From: Spirogloea muscicola
Taxonomy: Eukaryota; Streptophyta; Zygnematophyceae; Spirogloeales; Spirogloeaceae
DNA length: 43,028 bases
Reading direction: 5' to 3'
NCBI GenBank assembly: GCA_009602725.1
Contig: WELB01000161.1
Coordinates: 155,972-198,999 of the forward strand
The translations under genes were made by a program, and so were the position numbers. Shown piece by piece: positions 1 through 11,859 of the stretch; within the stretch, counting starts at the first letter, position 1; every line of letters begins with the position of its first letter. Below the pieces are notes generated by a model. The model was not told the origin of the DNA, searched no databases, and saw nothing but the letters and a program-made list of their open reading frames with translations.

Positions 1-3000
1 CCGCCGCCGCCGCCGCCGCCGTCGTGCTGCTGGACGTGCACTTCCCGGAGGGCCTCTTCGGCGCGCGGCCGCTCTGGAAGGGCGGCGCCGTCGCCGCCGC
101 GGTGCTCGGCCACCTCAGGTGACGCCGCCCGCCCCCGCCACCGTTTGCGTTGAGTGCTCACCGTCAAGGCCCCCGTTACCGCAGTTTGCACACCTGAGAC
201 CCAGGTTCAAACCCTGAGCCCCTCGCCACCTCCGCCAACCGGCAGCCAGGCTCTGTGGCTGGCGCTCACCTAAACCCCAAACCAAAACCGTGAATCCTAC
301 ACCCTTAAGTAAAACCTATGCTATTTTCGGTAGGTATTCGGGCATCAGTCAACGACCTGTATGTGTTGACCCGTGGTTACTGAGCGGGTCAATTAGCAGT
401 CGGTAATGTACGGCATCAGATTTGCTTGCACTTGCATTTGGCCACTCTGGCCTTCCATTTTTTCCCAATGCATTTAAGTTCCTTGCTCTAGTATTCGGGC
501 ACCAGTTAGCAATCTCTACTTGCTAACTCGTGGTTACTGAGCGAGTCAGCTTACCAGCAGGTGATGTACATCTGTTAGTGTGCTTGCCTTTGTACTTAGC
601 CACTCCATCACTAAAAGCAGACTACATTCCTTGCTTGGCGCACTGCACAGCTGCGACTGGGCCGCCCGCGACGGCCTCCTGGCGGGCCTGCCAGGCCCCG
701 ACCATGCCGCCCTCCTCGCTGCCGCGCAGGAAGCCGGCAGCTGTCACGTGTTGGGCTGCCGGCTGCACCCTGCCGGCGCGCCGCGCGGCCGCTTCAAGCT
801 CGCCGCCATCTTCAAGTCCCTGTCCTCACACGCGGTATGCATCTGGCTGGCTTTCACAGCCGCTCAGTTGTCTTCAGCAGCCACTGATTTTTTCTCTCGC
901 ACTGCTTGCAGGCCAGCCCTTCTCTCCCCCCCCCCCCCACTTCATCCTTCCTCCTCCCTCTGTAAGCATTGCAGGGCTGATGGGTCTTCCTGTCACGGTG
1001 ACCTGCAGATGCAAGGCGAGCTCTCCTGCCAGTCCCGTCACCATCCGACCAAGGTGCAGCGTGGCGAGCGCAGTGGTGGCGGCGGCGGCGATGGCGCTGG
1101 CCTGTGGTCGCTGCCTGACGACCTCCTCCTCGCCGTCCTCTCGCGCCTGGCGCCGCGGGACGCGCGCGCCGCGGAGGGCACCTGTGCGCACCTGCGGGCC
1201 ATTGCCGCGGCTGCCGTGCCCGCGCTCGCGCTGGACCTGTTCCCGCACCAGCGCGCGGCTCTGCAGTGGATGCTGCGCCGCGAGCGTCACCCTCAGGTCG
1301 TGCTGCACCCCTTCACACGCGGCCTCCGGACGCACGATGGCGTGCCGTTCAGCGTCGGCCTGGCGGGCGGGGAGCTGGCACTGGGCTCGCCAGGTGTGGC
1401 CGTCGATGTACGAGGCGGCCTCGTGTGCGACGAGCCGGGCCTGGGGAAGACGGTCACTGCACTTGCGCTCATCCTCAAGACCCTGGTGAGCACCTTAAAC
1501 AGAATTCTAAACTCCAACTTAAATTTGGAGACTCAGACTAGAGCACTTAGACATGAACCTCTGCGGAGCTGCTCAAGGCTTGCACCGCTTTCACAGTCAA
1601 GCTGGTAGGCGCTCTGGGACCCCTGTTCAGAACCTGGCGTCCCGTCTCGTCAAACTCCAAGTTCTGAAGCTGCAGAGGTGGAGTTCGTAGGCGGCAGTGG
1701 CTGGTTCCTGCAATTAGAGCGGGTTGCGCAATCACTGAGGCTATAATCTCCTGCACCAGCTTCTCAAGTGGCAATTACAGCTTCTAGACCTCAGCTCTTC
1801 ATCAGCAATTAATGTGACAGGCTGCAGATAGTGATTTAGGGGTTGTGGATTTGACCTGCTTTAGGCTCGGCCTCTGGTTCAGAGCCTGTCTTCTGGCTCC
1901 TGGTCAGGTTCTCTGGTCACGGCTCAGAGGCCAACGGGCTGCCTACACTCACGCCGAAGCTTATCGCCTTTAGTGTGGTAAAGATTGCACTTAACCAGCT
2001 ATTAAAGAGTGCCTATCCCTGTCAATGTCAGTGACATAAGCAGCTTAGCTGTATAGTCGTTGCTTATTGACAGCTGAGCTCTCAATTGGGTGAGCCATGG
2101 GGTGCAGGGTGCGATGCCGCTGGTGCCAGAGGGCACGGCGGCGGTGTGGTGTGGCGAGGGCCAGCTGTGCGGATACTACGAGGTGCCGAGCGACGGGCCT
2201 GCCTCTGCAGCACATGGCGCGACGACGCTGCAGCGCTGCTTGGCAATGAAGGCGCGACGGGAGAGCATTGCCAGCGGCGGTCTCACTGGGCTCGAGCGCT
2301 CGCCAGCACGCCGGCGAGGGGCGACCTCGGCAGCAGTCTTGGAGTCGCCGCAGAAAGCCACAGGGTGCGGCAGCTTGGCTAAGCGCGGCGGGGCGCTCTG
2401 CGTGTCACCGCAGAGTGTCCTGGAGCTGCCAGCAGACGGTGACGCCACAGACAGCCATGCTGACGGTCATCCAGAGGACGGGGGACCTCGGAGCCCCTGC
2501 TGCACCACTGATTGGCAGGACGCTTGCGGCGGCTCAGAGGAGAAGTGTAAAGAAGAGGGAGTAGGATGGAGAGGAGATGGCAGCACCATCGCCAGCCAGC
2601 GCCAGCGCCAGCGCCAGCGCCAGCGGCGTAAGCGAGAGCAAGGACGCGGCTTCCAGTGGCGACCATGCGGAGCAGTGGGTGCAGTGCGACGAGTGCGACA
2701 AGTGGAGGAAGCTGTCGCTGGATGCGGCGGCGCCGCACGCAGGCACTGCTTGGTTCTGCTCCATGAATGCCGACGCCGTTCATGCGTCCTGCAGCACGCC
2801 TGAGGAGCCGGCAGAGGACAAGGCGGTTGTCACGACCATGCCCGGATTCTACTGCGTGGCGGAGGATCAGCCGGGCCTTGCCCGCAATGTGTCCTTCTTC
2901 GCCGACGTGCTCAAGGTGGGTGCTGCTTGCCAGTTGCTGGTCACACACCCCCATTAGTCTGTGGTTATGGTCATTTTTGGGGGTGCTTGTGGGCTTTTTG

Positions 3001-6000
3001 GGGCTTTGGGCTACAGAAACCATTTTCCAATTGTATGAAGTTTTCACTTTGAAGAGTTGACATGTAGACCTGCATTTACCTGGTCCGCGACCTTCAAGGC
3101 CACCGTATAAAGTCCTGAAGTGCCTCAGCTGGAGCTTGCTGTTATTGTTGACTATGTCTCAAATTTAGAAGGCCCCATCATTTAGCTAGTCATATGCAAC
3201 AACCTAAGCCTACCATGCCACAGGTAGACATTGGAAATGACTACGTCATTGATTTTGATGATTGTGATAAGGAAATTAACCCCTACCGTATCATAACTTC
3301 GGACCTTCGCTAGTACACTAGATGACGTATTTGTGGCTGCTCCCGCAGGAAAAAGCGGCGCTGCTGACAGTGGGCGTGCGGGCAGGTCTCCACTGGCTGT
3401 CGACGCTGCCGCAAAATCTTGCAGAGCAGCTGGCGTGCCCTGAAGGCCTGCCGCTCGCTTCAGCACTGCGAAGCCAGGCCGCCGCATGCGCGCCTGTCTT
3501 TGCGGCGCTTGGCCTGCAACCTGCTACTGGCGTAGACAGCTCAGACGCTCGAAAGCGGCGTCGACAGCGGCGGCTTATGGAGGGAATCGACGGCCTACCG
3601 CCACGCGCTTGGATGTATCCTCTCTTCGTGGCGGACGGCCTCCGCCTGGACGGTGCGGCGCTGGCAGCCGCACTTGAGGCGCCGCTGGCGGCAGGCCCCC
3701 CGCGCATCTACCTCTCAGGCGCGACGCTGGTGGTGGTACCACAGGCGCTCGTGCACCACTGGCAGACGCAGATTGCGCGCCACGCTGCACCCCGCTGCCT
3801 GCGCGTCCATGTCTGGGAGGGCCCCACTAAGAGGTCCGCTGTGCTACTTGCAGAAACCTTAACCTTCTATGCATTACTTTCATGTCGAATTGCCGATGTC
3901 TGAGTTGCAAAGTGCCAATTAATAAAGCCAGCTCTTGATGGTGGACTCTTATACATGGACGACCTCGCTGCATTACTTGTGTTCTGCCGCTCCCTGCAAG
4001 ACCACTTATTGCTCACCTGCCAGACATATGTTGCATCTGACGAAGACTTATGTTTATGGGCTTTCTGTCTTGGAGGGATGGTGGATAGATACAGATTGCC
4101 TTCTGCTTCCATATTCATAATTGCTTTTGTGTTAGGGCCCGCCTAAGCAGCAGTTGCATCACTGCTGCAGGGCGCCACGTGCGCATGCGCTGGCGTGGGA
4201 CTTTGACGTGGTCATCACGACGTTTGCGCGGCTGAGCCAGGAGTGGACCCTGGCGACCCGCAAAGACTCGGTGTTGGCCCGCGTCCACTGGCTCCGCATC
4301 GTCCTGGACGAGGGCCACACGCTGGGCGCGTCGCTCACGCTGACCAACAAGCTCCAGATGGCCGCCGCCCTGCGTGCCGAGCGGCGCTGGATCCTCACTG
4401 GCACGCCCACGCCCAACACGCCGAGCAGCCAGGTGCACATCAAGCATTCCTGCTGTGTCTTGGCCAAGCTGCTCATCAACTTTACTTCCAAGAAAATGAA
4501 GATGTCGCACTCAAACAAGTATAGTCTGAGATAGGGATACTTGTATAAGCAAAAAGCTGGAGTTGGAGGAGATCCAGGTCAACATATGTCGTGCATTGGT
4601 GTCTTTGCATGTTGGGATCTTGAGCATGCACCTCGGCTTTAGTGTGTCATCTGCCAATCCGAGCCTTCCAAGCTCTGAGTACATAACACTGAGATCAGCC
4701 ATTGACTACCTTTCTCTTGTGCTGGTGGGACATAGGTGGCGCACCTGCAGCCGCTTCTGCGGTTCCTGCAGGAGCCCTTCTTCGGTGGATCGGCGCGCAA
4801 CTGGGAGGCGGCCATCCAGCGGCCGTTCGAGGCGGGCCATGAGGAGGGCCGCGAGCGCCTCGCCGCCCTCCTGGGCCGCCTCATGATCTGTGCCAGCAAG
4901 TCTGACCTCTCCACCATTCCCCCTTGTCACAGCAAGGTCAGGAACCGCTCTATCTTGCCCCTTAAGAGTGAGCAGTTCACATACTTAGTATTCTTCATTA
5001 CTCCATAATTGAGTAATGATTGCTCATTAACAGGAGATTGGTTGGTCTGGGAGGATTGTCTGCTCTGGGAAGGATGACATTGAGCGCCTGAGGTGCCACT
5101 AAGTGTTCCTAGTACTCCTACTGGCGACATGATACACTATTTGATGGCATCACTCAGGATGCCATTGTATAAATATGATGCCATCGACAGTACGATGGCA
5201 TCCTCATGCATTGCTAGCACTGTGCGTAGAGTGGTAAGAATCTTGTCCAAGACCATGGGCCTTGTGTAGGCATGATATGTATGTCTCGTAAATTGAGAGG
5301 CCAATTTTTGTGGGCCCCTGCCTCACTCGTCATCTGTGCTCGCAGATCACGCTGCTGGACTTCTCGGAGGGCCATGCACGGAGCTACAATGAGCTGGTGG
5401 AGAGCGTGCGGCGCAACATCCTCATGGCGGACTGGTGCGACCCAGGCCACGCGGAGTCGCTGCTGAACGTGCGCCAGTGGAAGCTGGCCCGCACGACCGT
5501 GAACAATGTCCGCCTCGCATGCTGCGTGGCTGGCATGATGCGCCTGCAGGTTCTCCCCGGCACATATCCCATTGAAGCATGCTCGTGCCCCTTCAGACAT
5601 GTGATGTATCAGGTAATACGGACGTTTCTTAGATGCTAATCTAACTGAATACTTAAGAGTCTCGATAAGGCCAAGCCAAGGCCCTGAGCGTCGTCCCTCT
5701 GGTTTTGGCCCAGGTCCATGGACGCGATGTGGAGGAGACCATGGAGCTCCTGGCTGCAGGCGGCATGGACATGGCGTCACAGCGCTGCGCTGAGATCCGC
5801 CAGGCACTCACCATCGGTGGCCATTGCAACAGGTGCCAAACACCATCAGCAATCAGCTGAGGAAGATAAGGTCAGGGTTTAGAAGTTAGGGTTGTGGGGG
5901 TCAGGGTTTTTGGTTAGCGTGTAGGGATTAGGATATACTATAAGCCCTGGTGTTAGAATAACCACGGCTGCTGCGTGAGGATGTCTCACCTAAACCCTGT

Positions 6001-8681
6001 GGGTGGCCGGCAGGTGCGGCACGTGGGTGCGCCTGCCCGTTATCACGCCATGCCGGCACCTGCTGTGCCTGCTGTGCGCCGCGCTCGACAGCACCGCGTG
6101 CACCCTGCCGGGCTGCGGCGCCCACTACCGCATGCAGTCGCCGTGGGAGCTCAAGCGGCCTGAGAACCCCAACCCCAAGTGGCCCGTGCCGCAGGACCTG
6201 ATTGAGCTGCAGCCTTCATATGCCCAGGTGGGACAGCGGCTGCCCTCTCTTTCACACACCACATCTTAGAAAGCACTATATCATGTTGTCGACCTACTGA
6301 AATAATTTTCCAGTATCCCGCATGTTCGAGCAAGCGCTGTACATTTTCCACATGTGTCTTGCACCTGTCACTGCAAAGCTCCTCTAAGGCGATAGCCTTA
6401 TCACAAGATGCAATACATGCTGCAAACTTGGAGTCTTGAGTTTCTTGTGTTGCTTGAGCTTTGGTGTCGAATTCATGTTGACAGTATGACTGGGACGCCA
6501 ACTGGGGCGCAACCTGTAGCACCAAGGTCGCGTACCTAACGGAGCAACTCAGGAAGCTGAGAGCCGGCAGTGACAGCGAGGGCGAGGATGTGACTAGCGG
6601 CAGCGATGCAGACGTGGACATTGACGGTGATCGTGCTGCGGAGGTGGTTGTAGTCAGGGGTCGTGGCAGCATGCCGGAGCGGTGTAGCAGAGGCGCTCCT
6701 GAGCCGCCGGAGAAGGCCATTGTCTTCTCTCAGTTCTTGGAGCACATCCACTTGGTGGAATCCCAGGTGCTTGCAAGCAGACCTGCAGTGACCTCGCCAC
6801 TTCTACTTACAGTAAACCCCTCCCTCTAGGGTTTTGAGAGGTTACTGATCGGCAATTTTTGGATGTAGCTGAGAGCCAAAGTGGACGAACAAAATATACA
6901 TGAGCCAAGCTAGAAAACACAACCTGGAGATCTCTTGAGGCAATCTTTTGAAGGTCTATGTTGGACCTACGGAAGATTGATAAGTTGCTGTGATCCTTCT
7001 CACTGGCTCTTCTAATCTGCTGATCTTCTTGCTGCTCGGTTGCAGCTGTCAGCCGCCGGCCTTGTGCACTTTCCAATGTACAGCCCAATGCCAAGTGCTG
7101 ACAAGGTAGCCGCCAATGCTGCAGCTCCTGGTGTCACATTCAGATGCAGCGCTGCTGCTTTCGACGTACCTATAAATTGGTGCTCCTTTCCGGCTTCCAA
7201 TGTGCAGATGCACTCGCTGCTGAGCTTTGCGTCGCACAGTGGCCCTGCGGCGCTGCTCATGGACGGCACTGGCGCGCTGGGACTGGACCTTAGCTTCGTC
7301 AGCCGCGTGTACCTGATGGAGCCCATCTGGGATCGCAGGTACGGCTGCTGGGATAGATCCATGCATTGTGGGGCTGAAGGTATAAGAGACAATCTGCCTT
7401 GAGAGAGGTCAGAAACCAGAGGAGCTTGGCTTGGAGTACCCATTATCTGGCATGTCTTGCATTTGCATTCTGTATATAGGCATCTGATTCGTGTTAGCAC
7501 CTGTGATGGAGAGGGCTAAAATGTCAGTAATATAGAGATTGGTTGGTGGACTGAGTAGTTTATGACATTTAGAGTACTGCTTTCTCACCATTCCTTCGCT
7601 GCAAAAGCTCGCCAAGGACTCTATCATTGTGACATTTGGGCATTTGGGGGACTAAGCTAACGAAGGAGCATGCAAACCTGTCGCTACTCCGGCTCCAGTA
7701 TCTCAAACGCCACACTGCTAGCCCCATGTCTCAAGTGTACGACACCCAGGACACCTCCGTTGCCCTACTGATATGGCATGGTCGCCCTCCTTTTGTGGCA
7801 GCGTTGAAGAGCAGGTAGTCAGCCGCGCGCACCGCATGGGCGCCACGCGGCCTGTCATTGTGGAGACGCTGGCAATGCGTGGCACCATTGAGGAGCAGAT
7901 GCTGCAGCTCCTCCAGGTGAAGCTTGGCAGTAGATGCTTGTCCTCTGCACTTGACTAATATTGTGTATCTTATGGTTAGTTACAGTTCTATCTTAGATTG
8001 AATTAGGCTTGGGCCCTCCTATGTTGCTGGGGGATCCCTCACCTCCAAAGGCAACACCCGATGTAAAGCTGACAGTCAATCTGATGCTGCTTACATTTCC
8101 TTGAGGTGGCGCAGCAGCCAGAGCAACCGCTGGCTGTGCGCGCACAGAAGGAAGCGCAGGAGGCAACTCGGCGGTGTACCATCCTCGCCAAGCTCTCGTT
8201 TGTGCGCACATCGCCTGGCCGTGAGGAGGCCGTCTCTGCCCCCCCTGAGGCCAGAGCGGTGGAGGCGGGGGCTGCCGGCGGCAGCGGCAGCTGCCCTGCA
8301 GATCAGCGTGGCGCGTGGCTGTACTTTGCAGAGGCCTGCAGCGGCACGCCGGAGCCGCCGCCGCCACAGGCCCAGTCGCTGAGCTCTGCTTGGTGGCGGC
8401 CGGGAGCCACAATGGGCTGCCTGGCCATGGAAGGCGCGGAGCTCAGTCGAGAATCAGAGGCTGAGGGTTTGGCCGCAGAGCCGAGTTCAGAGCCGGCCAG
8501 CTCCTGCGTAGCGGCGGAGCATAGTGGCATTTTCGGCAAGAGCACCATGTTGAATGGCGTGGAGGCAGCCACTGTTGTCGAGCCGCCTCGCAAGCGAGTG
8601 CGCTTTGTTGATGAAGGCGCCTCTGAAGGGCAGTTCATTCACATTCTGGGAAGCAAGCTCACGCAGCGGACAACCAGTTGA
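1..8681 (+). CDS. F-box / CW zinc finger / SNF2-family helicase, 5' partial
   Basis: Nuclear SNF2-type ATPase of the plant family that joins an F-box, a CW finger and a split helicase; likely a chromatin or repair remodeller with ubiquitin-ligase links (inference). Proposed exons: 1-118, 651-834, 1009-1485, 2108-2438, 2584-2915, 3349-3833, 4171-4432, 4736-4936, 5346-5549, 5714-5832, 6014-6227, 6485-6766, 7046-7105, 7208-7338, 7802-7916, 8106-8681 (TGA). Seen in order: F-box (LWSLPDDLLLAVLSRL), Walker A (DEPGLGKT), CW domain (WVQCDECDKWRKL, WFCSMN), DEGH box (VLDEGHTLG), motif III (WILTGTPTPN), RING-like Cys/His cluster (CGTWVRLPVITPCRHLLC), and motifs V/VI (GALGLDLSF, SRAHRMGATRP). About 1,360 residues, close to the Arabidopsis relative as I remember it. 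The reading frame changes between 2160 and 2600; a 2439-2583 intron restores it, but this junction is uncertain. The first exons lie outside the window. A TGTAA lies at 8885-8889. Confidence 0.88.
268..312. repeat. degenerate CCCTAAA telomere-like tract in intron 1
   Basis: Within the first intron of the helicase gene, a short stretch reads CCTAAACCCCAAACC and then CCTACACCC, resembling decayed copies of the Arabidopsis-type telomere repeat in the C-rich orientation. It is short and imperfect. Confidence 0.4.
334..460 (+). repeat. dispersed repeat family A, copy 1
   Basis: A roughly 125-bp element starting TATTCGGGCATCAGT. It carries a perfect 8-bp hairpin, TTGACCCG (366-373) and CGGGTCAA (385-392), around the loop TGGTTACTGAG, and ends in TGCTTGCACTTGCATTTGG then CCACTCTGGCC. 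It sits in intron 1 of the helicase gene, next to copy 2. Related copies occur at 490-612, 12431-12530 and 19205-19545, and on the other strand at 41618-41670 and 41708-41765. Possibly a SINE-like or foldback element; no clear pol III boxes were seen. Confidence 0.75.
490..612 (+). repeat. dispersed repeat family A, copy 2
   Basis: Second copy in the same intron, starting TATTCGGGCACCAGT. The hairpin is CTAACTCG (523-530) / CGAGTCAG (542-549) with the identical loop TGGTTACTGAG. Two base pairs differ from copy 1 on both arms, so pairing is kept. The 3' part reads TGTGCTTGCCTTTGTACTT. It ends about 40 bp before the exon 2 acceptor. Confidence 0.75.
5869..5945. repeat. degenerate TTTAGGG-like tract in a helicase intron
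   Basis: GGTCAGGGTTTAGAAGTTAGGG and following GTCAGGG / GATTAGG units form a decayed G-rich telomere-like tract between the exons ending at 5832 and starting at 6014. No function is claimed. Confidence 0.4.
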
Positions 8682-9943
8682 TAGCTACCCTTGTGAAGCT
8701 TTTGTCAGCAAGGAGGAGATGACCCTACTACGGCTTTGAGGCGAGTACTAGGTGCACAGGTTTGTCAATCAGCCCTTTTCAAGGCAAACGTTTGGCAGCC
8801 CTTTTGAGTCCACAATTTTTGCAATAGCAAGGTGCTCTTATGCAGATTTTCATGCAGGAAGGCCACTGCTTCTGGGACTTGCAATGTAATAATGTCATAA
8901 TATCAACGGGGTTGTCTCAGCAGTGGGCTTTTGCTCTATGATTCTCTGACACTCTTGGCTGCATGCGCAGGTTGCAAGGGCATTTCTTGTGCGTCAGATG
9001 CACCAATTATTAGTTGGAGACTTGATTTTGTACATAAATCATTGAAAATAAGACATTTTTTTGGCTGCACTCACACATTTAGTCAACATGGGAGACCTAG
9101 CTTCTGGGGCTTGAAAGAAGTCACTATGCACCTAGAAGTTGGCATTTACAACAAGCAAATTTCCTAGGATTGCATCCTGTACCTGTTCGTGTCCTTCACA
9201 GTTTAAGCTGGAATTACAGCCATCAAAAAAATTGCCTGGTCACAGTATGCACCTCGCACTACAGTATGCACTGTGCTTCTAATCAAAATCAGGATCTGAC
9301 ACACCTTCTATTATCCCCTGCCTTTCCCGACTGCTGCTTTAGTTCTCCTCCCTGACCAAACATGTATGCCTTCGCCAACACTAAGTTTGCTACGTTTTGT
9401 GCCTGCAACGCATCTGCAGAAGTAGCACTCCGCTGTGTCCCATACCAAATAGTTGAAGTTTCCGCACACTAAATTTTCTGCAAGCTGGGCCAGTGGGCGC
9501 AGCATCGAGTATCATTGTTATCACCGCAGAGAAGTGTGGATGACATCACAAGCAATAGATGACTTTCTAGTCTTACCAAAGCCACTACACGAATCTCATC
9601 TGGATCTGAAGCTCCTATGGCCGCGGAGCGCAAAATGAGGAGAGATGTCACAAGGACCACCCCCCAGGCAACTACTTCTATCCGTGCGTTTTGAACTTTT
9701 ATGGTGGCTACGGTAGCAAACGGTCCTCCCTCATCCAGCATCTGGCCCGGCTGGTGATGCGCGTCGTCGCAGGGGAGGGCAGCTTGGGGCACACTAGCAT
9801 TCCGCAGGCATTAGTTGCATGTCTCAGAATGCGGCTCTCGCTTCATTTGCAGCGCTCTCCAAGCTAAGGCTATTGATCAGCATGCTGGGCACGCTTTAAG
9901 TGGCTCTCCCAAAAGCAAACAGCCTCTTCCAGATTGACAGCAA
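8682..9943. other. intergenic, 3' flank of the helicase gene
   Basis: Stop-dense, moderate-GC sequence without a recognisable exon. TGTAA at 8885-8889, about 205 nt after the helicase stop, is a candidate poly(A) signal. I saw no RNA gene and no repeat shared with the rest of the window. Confidence 0.5.
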
Positions 9944-10064
9944 TGGCTGTGAGAGGCCAGCCCAAAGGAATGGAAAGGTCTGAAAGAAGAAAGAAGAAAG
10001 TGCTCGCCCATAGAGAAGGGGGGCTAGCAAAGCCAGCCCAGAAAGAATGGACAAAGTCCAAAGC
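9944..10064 (-). repeat. dispersed repeat family B, two adjacent copies
   Basis: On the minus strand, two copies of a unit with the consensus GGACYTTGTCCATTC, then a GGGCTGG...CCAGCCC-type hairpin, then GAGCACTTTCTTCTT. One hairpin is centred near 9950-9963 and the other near 10020-10038. Related units lie at 19249-19447, 23901-23985, 32969-33002, 33431-33690 and 42622-42697. Confidence 0.7.
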
Positions 10065-10276
10065 CAAAGAGAGAAGAAACGCACAGCTAGGCATCTAGAC
10101 AAGAAGACACGACGAAACCACAGGAAGCTCAATACCCGCAGGTGAGCAACATCAGGTCAGAGTAGCTCGAAGCTGGAAAAGAAGCATTCAGACGCGACCC
10201 AAATGGACTGAAAGGGCCGGATGGTGCAACGAGCAGGATACTAGTCTCCAAGACGTCAGCAAGTGGGCTCTCAATA

Positions 10277-10386
10277 ACCTCTAGTCAGTAAGTGCAAGCA
10301 AGAGTAACTAGAGAACGGAAAAGCGTCGTCCTGACTGAGGGGCCGAGGGGCTGTGAACAGGTGGACCTCTGGTCAGTAAGTGCAAG
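10277..10386. repeat. 22-bp direct repeat flanking about 66 bp
   Basis: ACCTCTAGTCAGTAAGTGCA continues to 10298. It recurs with one mismatch (ACCTCTGGTCAGTAAGTGCA) at 10365-10386. The left copy also resembles the reverse complement of the family A loop region, so this may be the remnant of a minus-strand family A insertion. Confidence 0.5.
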
Positions 10387-10639
10387 TTTCTGTGGACAGC
10401 CCAAGTCACAGCCAAAGTCAGGCCACCGGCTTCCGTGGCAGCGCTTTGGCTCCCCAACTTTCCCACTTTAGCCTGTCGGATTGGTATGTGCTCACCCGTC
10501 GGTACAAACGCCAGTGTGTTATGGTAGTCAAAGATTGGGCTTCAATTCGTGTATCCACAGTTGTGGCATTTCTGTTGGCTGAGTAGTGTATTGGCTTACC
10601 TTAAAGAAGACAGGACGCTCACTTTATGCGCACCGCGCG

Positions 10640-11420
10640 CATTCTCGTTAGGGCCGCCCAAGTTCGGGCCCCGGTGATCAGCTTAGCTGAGCTGCCGGAA
10701 TCCAAGAGCCGGTCTTTCTGAATCGCGCTTTCGGCAATATCGCGCTGCTCATCATCCGTCCCCGGATCTCGGCCGCCCGCGTCGACGCCGACTGTCGGAC
10801 GTGGGCATCCGCGTGCCCCACGTGCGACTTCGGAGCCCCCCTGGCGAGGGGACGGGGGAAGCATCGGAGAGCAGCTGCGCCGCCGATCTCCTAGAACCGG
10901 TCTTTCTAATTACGGTTTTAGCGATATTGCGCCGCTCATCCTGTCCCGGATCTCGGCCGCCCACGCCGCTGCCGACTGTCAAACGTGGGCATTCCGCTTG
11001 CCCAACGTGCGACGCCGGACCCCCGTGGCGAAGCATCGGAGAGCAGCTGCGCTGCGGGGATCCGGGAGCCAGTTATTATTTATAACGCCTTCAGCGATAA
11101 CGCCTTCACGCCACTCATCTTGTCGCGGATCTCGGCCGCCCGTGCCGACGCCGATTGTCGGACGTGGGCATTTCGCGTGCCCCACGTGCGACGTCGGACC
11201 CCCCGTCGCGAGGGGACGGGGGAAGCATAGGGGAGCAGATGCGCTGCTGGAATCAGAAAATTTACTTTTGTAATTACATCTAATGCGATATCGCGCTGCA
11301 CAAACTGTTCTGGATCTCGGCCGCCGCGCCGACGCGGATTATCGAACATGGGCATTCCGCATGCCCCACGTGCGACGTCGGGCCCCCCGTGGCGAAGCAT
11401 CGGAGAGCAGCCCCCACGCG
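10640..11420. repeat. tandem satellite, unit about 180-185 bp
   Basis: ATCTCGGCCGCC starts successive units at 10766, 10950, 11129 and 11314, giving spacings of 184, 179 and 185 bp, with a partial unit before the first. Each unit contains GTCGGACGTGGGCAT-like sequence and a CCCCACGTGCGAC-like box (CACGTG in most copies), then GAAGCATCGGAGAGCAG. Copies differ by substitutions and small indels, so it is an old array. It ends about 440 bp before the proposed start of the next gene. Open frames here are by-products of high GC. Confidence 0.8.
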
Positions 11421-11859
11421 CGCCCGCAGCCGCCAGCCGGGCGACGCCGTGCGATGCCAGGCGACTCAATGCGACGCCGTTGCGACGCAATCGGGAGCAT
11501 CGCAGCGGCGGTGCGACGCTCGTGCGACGCCCGTGCGACGGCCCGTGCGCCGCCTCCCTACCGCCCTCGGCCATCCGAAAAAGGCGGCGGCGGCGGCCGC
11601 GGCGGCTGCGGCGGCGGCGGCGGCGGATATTGCGGCGGATGCTGCGGCGGGTTTCGCGGCGGATATTGCGGCGGCGGTGGCGGCGGAGCGGTTGCTGGCT
11701 GAGGTGGCGGCCCACATTGCGGCGCCGCCTCGGCCACGGCCACAGGGACGGCGGCGGCGGCGGCAGCGGGGTTGACGGCCTTACCTTCCCGCCTCCCGGG
11801 CCGCCGGACATGACGCCGCTGCCGCGGCCTCTGCCGTGAGCGCTCGGAGGCGGGGGAGA

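Noticed and set aside
530-1489. Alternative-frame protein over the helicase exons
   Set aside because: It runs through the exon 2 acceptor and donor and intron sequence. The F-box and Walker A motifs lie in a different frame.
5551-5612. Extra coding segment after CCVAGMMRLQ in the helicase gene
   Set aside because: The frame stays open to another GT at 5613, but ending the exon at 5549 gives a direct match to the family (MMRLQ then VHGRDVEET). The segment is therefore treated as intron.
7106-7207. Open, in-frame 102-nt stretch within the helicase C-terminal domain
   Set aside because: It could be coding, but GT...CAG borders and direct joining of PSADK to MHSLLSFA match the family better. 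Intron retention would keep the frame.
10640-11420. CRISPR array
   Set aside because: Units are about 182 bp, diverged along their whole length and without short repeats separated by unique spacers. The context is eukaryotic nuclear DNA.
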